DNA of 64,000 nt from Xestospongia bergquistia (GCA_963965975.1 OZ014416.1:7502001-7566000); one strand, 5' to 3'. Positions 39,201 to 53,200 are shown, counted from the stretch's first letter. Made by a program: numbers and translations. Notes: a model not told the origin generated them from the letters alone.

Positions 39201-40430
39201 CGAAGAGTTGGTAGGAGGGTACACAAGTTTGCTAGGAACAGTGGTGATCATAACTCAGAGGAAAAGTTCTTTAAATATGCCCAGGAAGCGTTAGGATCTG
39301 AAAATGGGAGTAATTCTTTCTCGTAATATCTATTAACAATACACAATGACACATAACAAAGAACTATACTAATAAACATACTCGTTTTACTTTCTTTACT
39401 GGACCAACAGCCCTCGAGACAAATTCCACATGTACTACCACGCCCACTAAAAAAAGAAAGCATCTTTATGAGCCCCACCTCTAGAATACAAACTTAACAA
39501 TTTCATCTATTCTCTCTCAGTGAAGATGACTGATATCTACATGAAATGAAAGTAAGTATAATTTATATAGTTGATCTGGTCATTAAACCATACATGATAC
39601 TGAGGTAAATGTTTACTGTAAAGCTACAATTGAGACTATATCTGACATAATAGAGATTAGTGTTCTCATTACATTCCACAAACTAGAATAGAATAGCCAT
39701 GTGTGTACTAGACTAGTGGTAGACTCCTTATTGCATGTGTAGTAAAAGCCAAATAAGTGATCTGCTGTAGACAGACATATGTAACTGGTAACTGTCCTGT
39801 CACGTGTGTCATACTATGAGAAATACAATGTATAAAGTGAATATAAACACTTCCTCTTGCACTCAGTACCATCCTATGAAACAATCTCTAGAAACATTAA
39901 GAAGCTAACTTAGTGATAGTGATAATATAACCTAATAAATCGAACTCTATCTCCGCTGATTTTTCTTAAAGAATCTTCCTATTTGTCTTTGCCATCAAGA
40001 ACTGTACTTGTACATTTAGTTTCCATACCAACTATAGACCCAAATGTAAAGTGTTTTTTTTAATTTAAAATATACATGTTTTTATCTATTACATGTGTAC
40101 ATCTTCACTGTACATTAAATATATGATGATGATCAGATGTCCATTCTATTGACTTCTTGTAGACTCAATTAAGTGATGAAGGCCAATAACTTTGATAAAT
40201 CACTAGTTGAATATCTATCAGACTAGTTTGACAAGTCAAAGACCAAGTATTATTTTACTCTGATCTGGAGAAATGATATAAAACATCAATTTGAGAGTTT
40301 ACATAGTAAGTTGAGATAGATTAATATTATGTACAAGAACACACAGAGAGTTAGTTAGAATATCAGTTAATATTGATTGTGTTTATTTTACTGTAAGAGT
40401 TAGAGCCTCTTAGATACCAAATATAACAAA
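39201..40430. other. Intergenic; contains duplicated block
   Basis: 39332-39368 is the reverse complement of 8433-8469 with one mismatch. 39575-39990 repeats 13270-13700. No gene recognised. Confidence 0.4.
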
Positions 40431-42067
40431 TTAAGTTATGTATTAAACATATTAGTGTACAATGTTAATATTGAGTCCTACTATTATGTTGTACATGTAG
40501 ACTAGACAGATGAGGATTTCTCTTCATTCAGTGACTAAACTTTACAGAAATTTATTGAAAACAAAAAAGTAAGTGAAGACCAAAAAAACTAAGTCGTTCC
40601 CTTTTTATTTTTTTATTTTTATCAGAAGATGATGGTGATGATAATCTGATCTTTCTATTCTTGTTTCTCTTGCTTCTCATTTAATCAGCTGATATTGAAC
40701 TTACCTCTGGACTTAAAACAGGTAACATCATCATAATATAACAGGTAACATCATGATATCAAGTCCTACTATTCTGTTGTACATGTAGACTACACAGTGA
40801 CTAAACCTGGCAGACAAATCATTTGAATATAAGAGTGGAATGTGGATGTTTAATGTCTAATGCTATAAGGCTAGCTAAGGATGCACTTTAGACAGTGCAC
40901 TTTCAAGTCATAACCTTTCTATAGTTGTAAGAATTTTAGTGACAGATTTAGCTGTGTAAATCATGAATCAGCAAAATCCCTTCTAGTTTAATTAACTTAC
41001 ATATAGGAGCAAGTATTCCATAAAAAGGTGGACTTCAACATTACAATGATAACCTGAAACATATCTACTTTACACAGTTGTCACAATCTATCCCATTTGT
41101 GTAATTGTGTCACATTTGAAAAGCTGTTGATTAGGTAGACATAACGATACACTTTATTATATACTATAACAACTACGAAATCATTAATTAATAGAGAGGA
41201 GGATGTTGTCACATTCTTTATTACTAGTACTTGTTATTTTCATTTGGAGTACTTGTTTTCATTACATTACAAAGCAGTATTTTATAGGAAATAAGTGAAG
41301 TGATACTATTACTTCAGAATAATATATTTTTTAAAAACAGAGTCAGAGCAAGTATAGGATTAACAATGTTTCAAATTAGTACATGTAACATCAAAGTGAC
41401 AAAGACAAGGTTATTCCATTGTATCATTATGGAAGTCATAAAGGTTGTGATTTGGCTGTTAGAAAAGTAACAACACTTAATTATAATATTTAGTAACTTG
41501 TAACTATTGATAGTTGCTACTGTTAATGTAACACATGTACAAACTCACATGAACATGACTTGTAAGAAACAATGCTATGTATTAAAAAAGACTATAACTA
41601 ATTGTACAACTTATAGACCACATTACATAAAGTCAATAGACTCATCTTATTATAAATCAATGACTTGTCTAGTGCATCTTCATGTTGTTTGCTCTTTAGG
41701 ACCCAAGTGAAAACTTTTAATTTTAGTTATGAATTTATTGTTTTGTGTCAATTGGGTACTAGATTCCACAGAACACTCAACTGAGAGAATTGAACTTTTT
41801 GCCATTAATTTAGATGAATTATTTCTAAATTAATAGCAATAAAATCAAAATCACTTTTTTGGTCCTAAAGTGTGTTCTAAATTCAACCAGGACTACACTC
41901 ATAGCTGTAGAATACACTGAGACATGTCAATGACCATTTATCAAACTTAACATCACATCATAATATATTGACAAATGCTATGATGATGAGTGTCTGTGTG
42001 TCATATGTCCAAGTAATCATACATAGATCTATAATTATAAATATTGACTTAACATCTAACTAGATGA

Positions 42068-42106
42068 CAACTATCTATTTATCTATCTATCTATCTATCT
42101 CTCTAA
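42068..42106. repeat. (TATC)n microsatellite
   Basis: CTATCTATCTATC run of about eight units. Confidence 0.85.
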
Positions 42107-42902
42107 TTGATGACTATAACAGACTATGTATGACTAAGACCATGCACTGTTATAAATTTAGATATTATATTACAGTTATTGTTTGTCTTGTTAATTATCA
42201 AGATCATACATAATAAATCTCTCTTTTCTTTTGTCTTTTTTGTTATATTGTCTTTTATCTCCAATAATAATAACAAGTAAATTACAAAATTTTCTAATCC
42301 TCTTAGATACCAAATATAACATCAATCAAGTCACTTATATCAGTGCTACAATGTTGATATTGAGTCCTACTATTCTGTTGTACATGTCGGCTATACAGAA
42401 GAAGATTTCTCTTCATTTGGTGACTAAACCTTACAGAGATATAATGAAAGCAAAAAAGTTAGTTATACAACTTATAGACTACATTTACATATTAACGAAC
42501 AGAACCACCTTACTACTAATAAATGGTATATCCCAATCTTTATTATTACAGTGTGGTCTTTATCACACAAAGTGAAAATTTTAATTTTATATCTATGAAT
42601 ATTAAAAATAATCAATTATTTTAGTGCCAAATGGGTGATAGATTTCACCAGAGAATATTCTATTTTATTTTAGATAAGGTTTATTCATAGTAATAAAATC
42701 AAAGCCACATTAGTATAAGTTGGTTCTAAATTCAACCAGGACCACACTCATAGCTGTAGGATGAATCATGTGGATTGAGACATGCCATTGATTTTCTATA
42801 AACCTTAACATCACATCATAACATACTGACAAACACTAGGATAATGTGTGTGTGACTGATCATGTATAGGTTTATAATTATAAATACAGCTAACTTAAAT
42901 AC

Positions 42903-42998
42903 TCTCTCTCTCTCTCTCTCTCTTTCTCTCCCTCTCTCTCTGTGTGTCTCTCTGTCTCTGTCTCTCTGTTTCTTTCTCTCTCTCTCTCTCTCTCACTC
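42903..42998. repeat. (CT)n-rich simple repeat
   Basis: CT dinucleotides with TGTG and TTT interruptions, about 95 bp. Confidence 0.85.
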
Positions 42999-43470
42999 TC
43001 GGTAGATACTCTGAACTTTCAAAGGTTTGCAATGATGGCTATAATTAACAGAGACCATGTATTATAATTATTATAAATTAAATAAACATTGAACTTGAAA
43101 TATCATTAGTACAGTTATTATGTGTGTTGTTAATTATCAAGACAATACATAATCGACCTCTTTCTTCCTTTATTCATTTTATTAATACTGACTCGTCTCT
43201 TTAATAATAGTAATAATATAGATAACAAAAAGGTCAAATAAGGAAGTTCTAATCAGCAACTCTTTGTGTTAATATGTTCTAAAATTATATTTTGCTAATT
43301 AAAATAGATCTTAATAAATATTTTTTATATATTTTTTTTTATTCCAATCATTATCATTTCTAAAAGAAAAAGTTGTCATATGTTCAAAGGTATTGATCCT
43401 AAACTAGTAGTCTTGATATTATCTTAGGTAACTGTGTTAATATTAATAAAGTTTATAGTATAACTGTAAC

Positions 43471-43966
43471 AGGCATGGGGTCAAATACATTAAATAGTAT
43501 TTAAATACAATTACAAATACTCTCAAAACATGAAATACAAAATACAAATACAAATACTTCTAGCAGGAATGTATTTCAAATGCAAATACAAATACTTTGA
43601 AGAGTATTTAAATACTTTCCAAATACTTCTTTGTACTTTCCCAGAACATCCCCATTATTTGCTTTTACATGTAATGAACTAATTATTACAAATTATTGTT
43701 TGTATCTAATAAACATAAGTTCTTCAAATGTTTTGTCAGTTAGGCGATATCAATCAGGGTGAAAAACGTTTCCTGCTATGCTAATAATCTTTCCATATAA
43801 ACAAACAATTTAAAAAAGAGTATTTGGAGATTTCACAAAGTATTTCAAATACAAATACAAATACTTCCTGTTTGAAAACTTCAAAATACAAATACAAATA
43901 CAAATACTCAAAAACAGTATTTAAATACAGCTAAATACAAATACTTATGAATTTGACCCCAAGCCT
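43471..43966. mobile_element. About 496-bp element with terminal inverted repeats and an AAATAC-rich core
   Basis: The left end AGGCATGGGGTCAAAT (43471-43486) is the reverse complement of the right end (43951-43966) with one mismatch. The interior is largely AAATACAAATAC and its complement GTATTTAAATAC, with a unique middle (about 43640-43800). No ORF. It fits a small non-autonomous DNA transposon. I could not define a target duplication. Confidence 0.65.
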
Positions 43967-44114
43967 GATTTGTAAGGAGGATATTACTACCATACGATAA
44001 TTGGTGTGAATAGATACCACCACTTTATAAACAGCCCATGACAGATGTCATGAATTTATTCACTTGTATTATTATGTAAATGAAGTGAGGAGGACCCGAT
44101 ATTTTGAGATCATC

Positions 44115-44239
44115 AAGTCCCACCCATATTACATCATGATATCATGTGATAACAAATTACATACTATAAAAGGAATACAATTACAAAGACATTGATGAAT
44201 AAGACTTCGAATTGAACAGTGTCTGTGATCTAGTGGACT
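44115..44239 (+). promoter_or_regulatory. Candidate gene C promoter with TATA box and first exon
   Basis: AAGTCCCACCC (44115-44125), then ATCATGTGAT (44141-44150), resembles the gene B block with its E-box CACGTG changed to CATGTG. TATAAAAGG follows at 44165-44173, and a GTAAGC donor at 44240. If real, a non-coding first exon would splice about 1.8 kb to an exon containing the gene C start at 46047. Confidence 0.35.
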
Positions 44240-44799
44240 GTAAGCAAATAAAGTACTATTTGTTATTGTTAACTATGTTGCTACTTGGAAAACTATAAAT
44301 TATAATATTATGTTATACTGACGTGCACATATGTATCAGCATGTAAGTGCTTCTTTGTGTAGTCACCCCCTTCTCCCAGTGATTATGAGTGGATGGTGCA
44401 TAAGCATTTTCTTTGCAGTAAAAGAAATTAGCTATGCTTTTAAATTGTCTACAATGCACAGCAATATGGAAACTCATGATCAATGGGACCTTCCATGCAG
44501 TGAAACAACTGAAACCTTAGGCCACACACTTTAATGCCAAAATTTAAAGTTTAGTATTTAGGTGGTAGATATTGCAGTCACTAGTTCATTGACTGCATGG
44601 ACCTGACCTAACCCTAGCAGTGATGCTATATAGTTGCAGCTTCTGTAAGTAAATTGAGCTTACCGTGATAATTTGTGATTGCTATCCCCTACAACCTAAA
44701 TTTAAAACCATAAGACAATAAAGCGTTTGAGCAAGTTTTAAATATGTCGTTTATTATAAGTCCAGTCTGGTTAGTGAATAAGAGATCAGTGTATGGTGC

Positions 44800-45900
44800 T
44801 CTGTTACTGTTATTAACGCCACACTGCGAGAGTGTGCAATTAAGTGGCGTTAGCAATAGGCCCAGTAGTCCATGTGCGCCGTTGTATGACAAGTAATCGT
44901 CACATTCTGGCTTTTAAATACATACTAACAACGCCCCGTAAATCAGACTGTCCCACTATAGCTGTACGACAGGCTACACATACTTTGTCTCTTGGAGAGG
45001 ATTGTTGATATATATATATATATATTACGAACGGGCTCACGCTGCAGTAAGACAAAGCTATACCTTTGTACCCTGTCACCTGACGAGTCGACATAAGTAG
45101 CTAGTACCAGCATCGGTTTTTTTTTACTGAAAGTAGTTGCTACATTAATAAAAAGAACAACAGAAACTGTTTCCTAAGTGGCCCTAAAGCGTTCGTAGCG
45201 TAGGACTAACATAGTCGTAAAAGAAATAAAAAATAAAATTTATAAAACATGAAAAGCAGAGTAATAAATGTATCAGCAACTTTTATCTCCGTTCAAAGCA
45301 GGTCCTTTACTATGCCAACCAAAATTACTTTCGGAGTTGGTATTTATAGCAGTTAAAATGTGTGGTTGTGTAGTAACCCATTGTCTCATCCTCAGCCACC
45401 CACTCGATAATGCTTGGCACCGGATGCTTCCAGCCAGAAGGAGTTTCGAATGACCAATAACTTTCATGTCACTTTGTATATTTAACACCACAGGACTGGA
45501 AACAAGGACAATGGCTATTCCATACGAAAGCCTCAGACGGACATTCTAATTCCTATCTCCAATTTCAATATAAGGGGGTTATACGGAGTATTAATGTCCG
45601 TTCTCGGCCTCTCTAAACAATCGAACTACAATATACAACCAAAGTCAGGGACCCAACCTAACTGGAAATATCTCGCTGACGCTCGATTCTAAGAGACGGC
45701 TCGTGGTACTTGCGCTCCGCGTTTTATTAAGTAACATGAAAAGCCTAGAAATGGCGCACATGCCAAAATTGGAATTAGGAATGAGAAATTGGACTCATAA
45801 ACTGGATCGTTATTTGGAATTTTTAAATACGGCAAGGTTCGCGGAAGAAATAAGAAAAAGGAATTGAATGTCGGCTTCCGTAGTAGATGACTGTGTTTAC
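44800..45900. other. CpG-richer segment, no gene recognised
   Basis: Repeated CG dinucleotides (for example TAACGCCAC, GTGGCGTTA, ACGAACGGGC, GACGAGTCGA, GCGCTCCGCG) against CpG-poor flanks. TAACGCCAC and GTGGCGTTA near 44815-44850 form an inverted pair around CACACTGCGAGAGTGTG. Open frames here are 60-72 codons on both strands without splice support. It may be an insertion or an unmethylated regulatory region. Confidence 0.35.
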
Positions 45901-48640
45901 AATAGTTACAAAGATACTGAAATTGAGGTTGTGTAAACCCAAGCTATATTTGTCTATCCTTTTAACTGTCAATGTTAAAATACCTGTACGTTTATATCTA
46001 ATGTTCTATTATATGTCAAATCATCAGTATTGACCCTCTCCTGGCAATGACAGCTCAACCTTCAAAGGGAGACCTTGGACAAATTGTAAGTATATTAATA
46101 AATATTACAGTATACTACCTATGTTAGGATAAAATTAAAACAATGTTGTAGAGATTGACATAGAAATATGGCTGTCACATTTAATCTATTACACTATGTT
46201 TTGAAGTAACTTTTAAAGTTCTCTCACACACACTTACCATTATTATTGATTATTTTATACCCAGTAAAGTTATAAAGTATGATGCCATACATAACTAATA
46301 GTATTTACCATATGGTAATATGTAAGCATGTAAAATTAATGAATGTTAATAGATGAATAATTATTACAGATAACCATATAAAAAAAGCTACAGTTGTTCA
46401 TCACTTGATGAACAACTTGAAAAAAGCTGTGTAGTCTATTTTCAAGTAGTCTTTCCTATCATACTGCCATTAGAAACATTTATGCAATGAGCACAACACA
46501 TGCACATTTAGGTCTAAGGATGCCCATTTAATAATTTATACTTTATAGGTTAGGGTCCAGGGTCTAGCTGTGAATATGGTCATATCTTTACTTCACATGT
46601 GCATGTATTAATGGGATATATATATATATACATCGCTACTTAGCTGTTATTACTGGTGTGACATAATTAAGTAAACAATGGTTGCATTTACTATATCATT
46701 CTATAGTACTCACTTTAACACTTGAATAGTGTGTAGTTATTACTATTACTATTACTATTACTATCCAGTTATTACTATTCATATCACATGTGAAATAAAT
46801 ATTAGCAACTTCAGAATAGAAAGATCATTGAACTGTTTATTATTAGTTAGTGTATAGTCATGTATTTGTAGTATAGTCTAATTGTTTCTGTTAGTTATAT
46901 ATATAATACTAATTACATCATGTTCTTTTTATATAAATATTATCACTTTGTGTATTGTGTATTTGACCTGTCCTATAGCTTATTAGTCTCATATAATACA
47001 TGAGGTTGTGTATGATTTACTATTTTTAAATGTAATAACTTGTTTTATTATTACATAGGACAAGGAACTTTGGGAGTTTGCTAGAAATGGAAATTTAGAG
47101 AAAGTCAAACAAGCCCTTCAGAAAGGAGCAAATTTGAAATGTTGATTTGATGTAAGATCCTATTGATTTCCCTTTAACCTACTATTATTACTTGTCTCTA
47201 CTAACTTGAGCAATTACTTTAAAATATATAGATTTAATGAGTATTAATTTACATTTTTAGTCACAAATATTAATTAAAATTTCAACACTTACGTAATTTA
47301 TTAATTATTATTCTATTTGTTAAAGTTACTAAATTAGTATCCACAATTAATAGCATAAATGATCTTTACATGTAATATTTTTAATATTGTCTTATAATTT
47401 AATTGAATGAAATCCATTATATTGTATGCTAGTAATGTCTTAATTAATGATACATGTCAATGTAAAGTAATACCAGTATAGCTTGTATTGTGTATACACA
47501 GATATGTAATTGGAATTTATTTCAAATATTTTTATTATTTAGATTAAATGTCATAATGTAACGCAAACAACACCTCATACTATAGCTTACATCAACAGTC
47601 ATGACACAATAGTAGAGTACTTGGAAAATGCAGGTGCTACTCCCAATTATGTAAGTATATACATGTATGTAGTTAATACAAATTTTTAGAATAACTCAAC
47701 ACACATAACATTACATTTAATGGATAATTATCATCACCTTTACTGATATAATTGTTGTGTACCTATGTTCTCTTTTTCTCCACACTACCTTTCTTTTCAT
47801 ATTGATTTATATAACTAGTAACTATCATTAAAGCATTAGTTTAAAGCATATCATGTAACACTATAAGATACAACAGTGTTACCGATTGACTTCATGTAAT
47901 GGTTGTATAGAAATGTTGAGTGATTGACTAAACTATTGTACTACACTGCAGTCATACCAGATTTATTTGCTGACAAGTGTTAGAATTAAAAATAATTATG
48001 GTATTAATGCTACTAGCTTTGATGATTTTTTTATTATATTATACATAATCTGCATTTACTTATTTGTGATTTCTTAGGATAAGATTATGTTTGCAACTGC
48101 TGTCACAGGACAAGTAGAAATATTGAAAAAAGCTTTGAAAAAGAATAATAATATCAATGGACAAACCGTATTTGTAAGCTATACCTTATTATAATAAATG
48201 ATTTTTTGTAATAAAGGATAGCTCATTAATTTCACAACTATAAATGTAAAATGTATAGACAAAATGATATTTTCATAAGAAGTCAGATATACATGACTTA
48301 GTGCTTTGAAAAGTAATTTTTTTTATTGCCACAAAATACTCAAAACCTAAGGAGTAATACTGTGTATGTCATGATATTGTAATATAGTAATCAATATGAT
48401 GATGAAAACACTAGGACATTGAAATAGATTGTGTGTGAGTACCAACAATTGAAAACCAGAGTGTGACACTCAAAGCCACAGTGCAATATAAGAATCCACA
48501 GTGCAATGTGTAGTTTAACTTGTTTATTATGTTATTAAACAAAACACAAACACAAAAAAATATAGTAATGAACATCAAGCTAACATTTTATTATGTCAGT
48601 TAAGATATCAAGTACCTCCAATATAGCTGTTCCATTGAGA

Positions 48641-48727
48641 GTCAATATATTAAAACTACAGTCATACATTGTTAGCATTATTAACTTACTATATAACAAT
48701 GTATGACTGTAGTTTTAATATATTGAC
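48641..48727. repeat. Perfect 34-bp inverted repeat with 19-nt loop, in gene C intron
   Basis: 48641-48674 is the exact reverse complement of 48694-48727; the loop is 48675-48693. No mismatch over 34 bp in non-coding DNA suggests recent origin. Confidence 0.85.
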
Positions 48728-49656
48728 AGACTGTTTTCATCATTCAGCACAATCACAAATTTTTATTTGGCCTCTCACAATATTTTACAGTTAAAAACAA
48801 CTGATAAGATTGCTCTAATATCTTTTAATGTTTAGCCATCTTAATCTAATGAGTAGAAATTAGCTTCTTACTAGTATGTTCAGGATGAGATTATTTTTTG
48901 TTCATTCTCAATATCGATCAACACTACTTGTCACTGACATACTTAGCATTGTTTTAATAATATTTCTAAAAGAGTGAGTGGCTAGGAGGACTGCATTTGA
49001 GGTACTTAGATGGTTATTACAAAAAAAGACACCTTCACTATACTGTAACTTATTATTTGACTTAGTTATACTGTCTTACTATAATACTATAAGTGATGTA
49101 ATAACCCTTGTAATGATTTAGTTTGAAGTATTTATTGTTTATAGTTTGAATGTGATATATGTTAGCTATCCTTTAAGCTTTTACAATCTGGACACTTAAA
49201 TGAACAATTTTGTTGTATTGCTGTAATAGACAAAGAATTAGACCAGGTCTGTCATCAACAAAGTCACTACTTCATCTGTGTACACGTATATTTTTAAACT
49301 GTTACTAACTCTATAGTATGATGTCAAATATTACTGTGATATCTTCACTATATACTGTAACTGATTACCAGACTTAGTTATATTCTCTCACTGTAGTAAT
49401 TTAAAAGTTGCAGTAGTCATTTTTTCATTCACATTCTTTGTTGTTTTATTATTAGAATAAGAATACAGCTTTGCATTTAGCCTCAGGAAATGGTCACACT
49501 GAGGTAGTCCAATTTCTGCTACAGTCAAATGCAAATCCTAATATTTGTAACAGGGTAAGTGTATATTGTGAATATTTTTTAAAATTTTATTTTAGTCCAT
49601 GAACACATTTGTAGTACTACCTATCTATAGTATGTTAATTTGCACTGACTTAGGAC

Positions 49657-50285
49657 TAGTGTTGTTTTAGTAAAGTAAAACTAAAACTAAAACTAAAAGG
49701 TATTTTAGTAGACCCTAAAACTTTTAGTAAACTAAAATAAAACATTTCTTTCATGCATAACCAACTAAAACTAAACTAAAAATTAACATTTCCAGACAAC
49801 TAAAAGTAAACTAAAACGATATTTTTTTAGCTGCAAAAAACCAAAATAATACTAAAATTAAAACTGACATTACATTATTTTACTAATATTTACTAAAATT
49901 AATAGACTGACAAACCACAACTTAAAACATAAAGTCCTTTTCAGAAAAACAGAAAATATGTGTATCTTTGACATGTCGTGATATTTGATTGCCTTTTCTT
50001 ACATGATTGCAAATTAAGTGAATAAAGTAAACTAATATTAACTAAAATAGAAAACTATATCAAACTACTAAACTAATACTAACTAAAATTGCTTCACTAA
50101 CTCCTTACTAAAACTAAAATAATATAAAATAAAAATCAAATTGAAAAACTAAACTAATACTAGCTAAAATTACTTTTCTGGTTACATACTAAAACTAAAC
50201 TAAACTAAACTAAAATGTATTTTGTAATCCTTCACCAATACTAAACCAAACTAAAATACTTTTTCCTTACTAAAACAACACTTTA
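49657..50285. mobile_element. About 630-bp element with perfect 16-bp inverted ends and ACTAAA-rich core
   Basis: AGTGTTGTTTTAGTAA (49658-49673) is the exact reverse complement of 50267-50282. The interior is mostly ACTAAA repeats with a unique middle near 49905-50030. TAGGAC flanks both sides (49651-49656 and 50286-50291), a likely 6-bp target duplication. No ORF. It lies in the gene C intron between ankyrin exons. Its layout parallels the element at 43471-43966. Confidence 0.75.
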
Positions 50286-53200
50286 TAGGACCCTAAGTAA
50301 CATAAATACTTTTGTCTTTTATAAGACAATCACATGACACTTTAATGAAGTGTGTATTTTGTAAAAAAAACACCAGTATCTTTGCAAGTAGCAAAAGTAT
50401 TAAACTAAAACCTTTCATACAATCTCAATGACATACCTTACAAATTCCTAAAACATGAAGCTATCTATTATCCCAATAAACTAATACCCTATAGGCTATT
50501 AATTTATTGAAATAATAGCTAGATTTGTATCTAGGTGTTTGACACAATATATTGTAGTTACAAAACACCTAGGTAATGTTGTAGTTGCCAAATACTTAGG
50601 TACAAAGCTAGAAATTATCAATGCTCTTCCTATCACTATTAGTTAAGAATTGTGGGTACAACTTGTTGTTTAAAATTTAATTTTATGTCAATAACAAGCA
50701 TAGTCAAGTCTGGCATCAGTAGATGTTGCCTGTTATATAATAGTGCGTATCCTTACTAATTTTAGTTTACTAAGTTGTCAATTGATAAACATTACTGAAC
50801 ACCATTGACATTGTAATAATTGTTGTGACAATAACTGTTACTATGATATAATGTATTGATAATTTAAAATATATCAATTATAAACAGATAAGTTATGTTT
50901 ATTTGTATGATTAAATACATGGACTCAATTATTAATATTATTAGTGGCTTTCACTGACATTATTCACAATGCATCTTTTAATTTTAATGGCTTCAATCTA
51001 TTTTTTTTCAAAAAGCAGTCTTTTACTGCTTTTTAAGTGCAGTCTAGTGAAGAATAGATCAGGTTAAAGTCACTGGTATTTGATTTACATTGAGTTTGTT
51101 GATCAAAATTTAACACAATGGTTTTTAAATGGGATTAGTTACTGCTGTAGAAATTTAACATTAAATAAATTGATATTTAATTGCATGCACCTAGCAACCA
51201 ATGAATTTAAATTATTCTTACTGTCAACACTTCAGCTTGTGCATGACTACTCAAAGTCCAAGTGTTAAAAAGATAACTTGAAAAGATAAAATTCTTCTTA
51301 CAAATGTAGCCTTTGCAACCTTTAATAATAAGACTTCTTTATATAATTAATTTAAATCTCCAGTTTTCAATAATAAGGAAAACAACTGCAATACTAATAC
51401 AATTTTTAATAAATGGTCCATTTTATCATAAGTATGCATTAAAATTTTCTATTAATTTTTATGCTATTATAATCAACAATAAATACTTGTATATTTCTTC
51501 TAGCATCAGCAAACAGCTCTACATTTAGCCGCAGAAGAAGGTCATTGTGATATCATACAACTACTACTAAAGTTCAATGCAAATCCTAATATTTGTGACA
51601 GGGTCAGTGTATAGACATTATTACTAGATTTAAATCAGTATTTAATAGATGTAGAATGTTATTAGTGTGGCTGTTAGAAATTTCTATGTTGACTTGTTGT
51701 TTAAATTTTTGTTAGGAAAAGATTAATAATTAACAAACATAGTTAGTGGCAGCTATCAGTAGATGTGGCCTGTTATAAAAGTAGTATACATAGTTGAAAG
51801 TACCTTCAGTTGGTATTCATAGAGGTTAGTATTAGTATTCATAGAGGTTAGTATTATGTGTCATTATGTCAAAATGATCTGATGATTATGAGAGTTGTAT
51901 TGTCAGCATTTTACTATACTTTATATTGTTACTAGTCCCCCATACCAAAAATTAAAACCTAAACGCTTGAGCATAGGAAAAGCATCCAGTAGTGAGTCAA
52001 TCCCATTTGAGACAATGTGCACAACATACATTGCATACATGTAAATCATGTACAAACTTAAAGTTATCTGGATGTTGCAAAAAATTATATTTAAAAGTCG
52101 CGTTGCTATTAATGACATTGGTATAGACATGACATTACTCATCCCTTGTTCAAAAAAGGTGTTAAATTGTTATACTAATTCTTGTATTAATATAATACTG
52201 TACTGCCAGTTCCTCCTTCTCACTAAACTTTTATAAATTAATTGATATATTTGTGGTAGTTGTTGTTGTTTTTTTCATTAAATATGCATTATAGTGACAA
52301 TAGGAAGGATAGAGCATTCTTTATGGATATTTAATAAGCTTATGTCATCCATGGATATATGTTATTCCTTGATATTAAACCAAAACTCTGAATGTATTAG
52401 CATGTGATGAGCATTACCTCTTTAATAAACCTAAGATGGTACAATTATGGACAAATAGTATGAAGCAATGTGCCTTATCGGGGCTGTCCTTAACACATTT
52501 AAATTATCTATGGTTACTAATATAAGTAGACTCCTACCATTAAAAATTAAACTTTAACATTGATGGCATACTTAACATATATTGTAATTGTTTGCAACAG
52601 CTTGAGATTATTGAAGAGTAATTTCTCTGACTGTAAAAGGGCTAGCACTATATTGCATGTTGCAGTGGGTGTGGCTTATAAAATTCATGTATACTAGGCT
52701 CACATGGAGTACATTAGATACGCCTACAGTCTGTTCTGTTATTAAAGGAAATAGTATTAACAATAATCAATCAGGACAGAGAAACAGTTTGTTTACTTTG
52801 TTAGCTATTATACAAAATGGCTTTATGATTACATTTAAAAAGGTCACTTAAATCTATTGCAGCAGTGACAAACATATAATTTCCATAACATTCTATAATA
52901 AAATCTCTACTAACAGACAGTCCTTATAGCGGACAACTTTGGATATAAAGGACACTAAGCTTAGAACAGAACATTTTCTCAGTTGTTATAAGACTTAGGA
53001 ACCCAACCTTAGTCAGTTTCTGTGTTTTTAATGTCTCAGTCACTGGTCAGGTTTGTACTGAAGCCAAAGGCGGCCATCCATTTCTACTTCGTAATTTTAT
53101 ATTCTACTTTGAAGTTTTCTGTAGGTTTGACATTATTAGATATAAATAATAAATTGTATTACATGGATTAATGACTGAGTTCTACTTGACTATGTTATAT

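Larger units (their letters stand above)
40430..43150. repeat. Diverged tandem duplication, about 1 kb unit
   Basis: GATACCAAATATAAC...GAGTCCTACTATT...TTGTACATGT...AGTGACTAAAC occurs at about 40415-40565 and 42306-42460, with a partial copy at 40757-40806. The following block (TTCAACCAGGAC, CACTCATAGCTGTAG, AACATCACATCATAA) occurs at 41740-42060 and again at 42600-42900. AATTATCAAGA occurs at 42193 and 43132. An open frame over 42231-42575 is not conserved in the other unit, so I do not call it a gene. Confidence 0.6.

Noticed and set aside
42231..42575. 114-codon open frame with hydrophobic stretches
   Set aside because: Not conserved in the duplicated unit at about 40430-41710, and no splice or start context.
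43471..43966. CRISPR-like regular repeats
   Set aside because: Short overlapping hexamer repeats without unique spacers, in a eukaryotic context, bounded by inverted ends.
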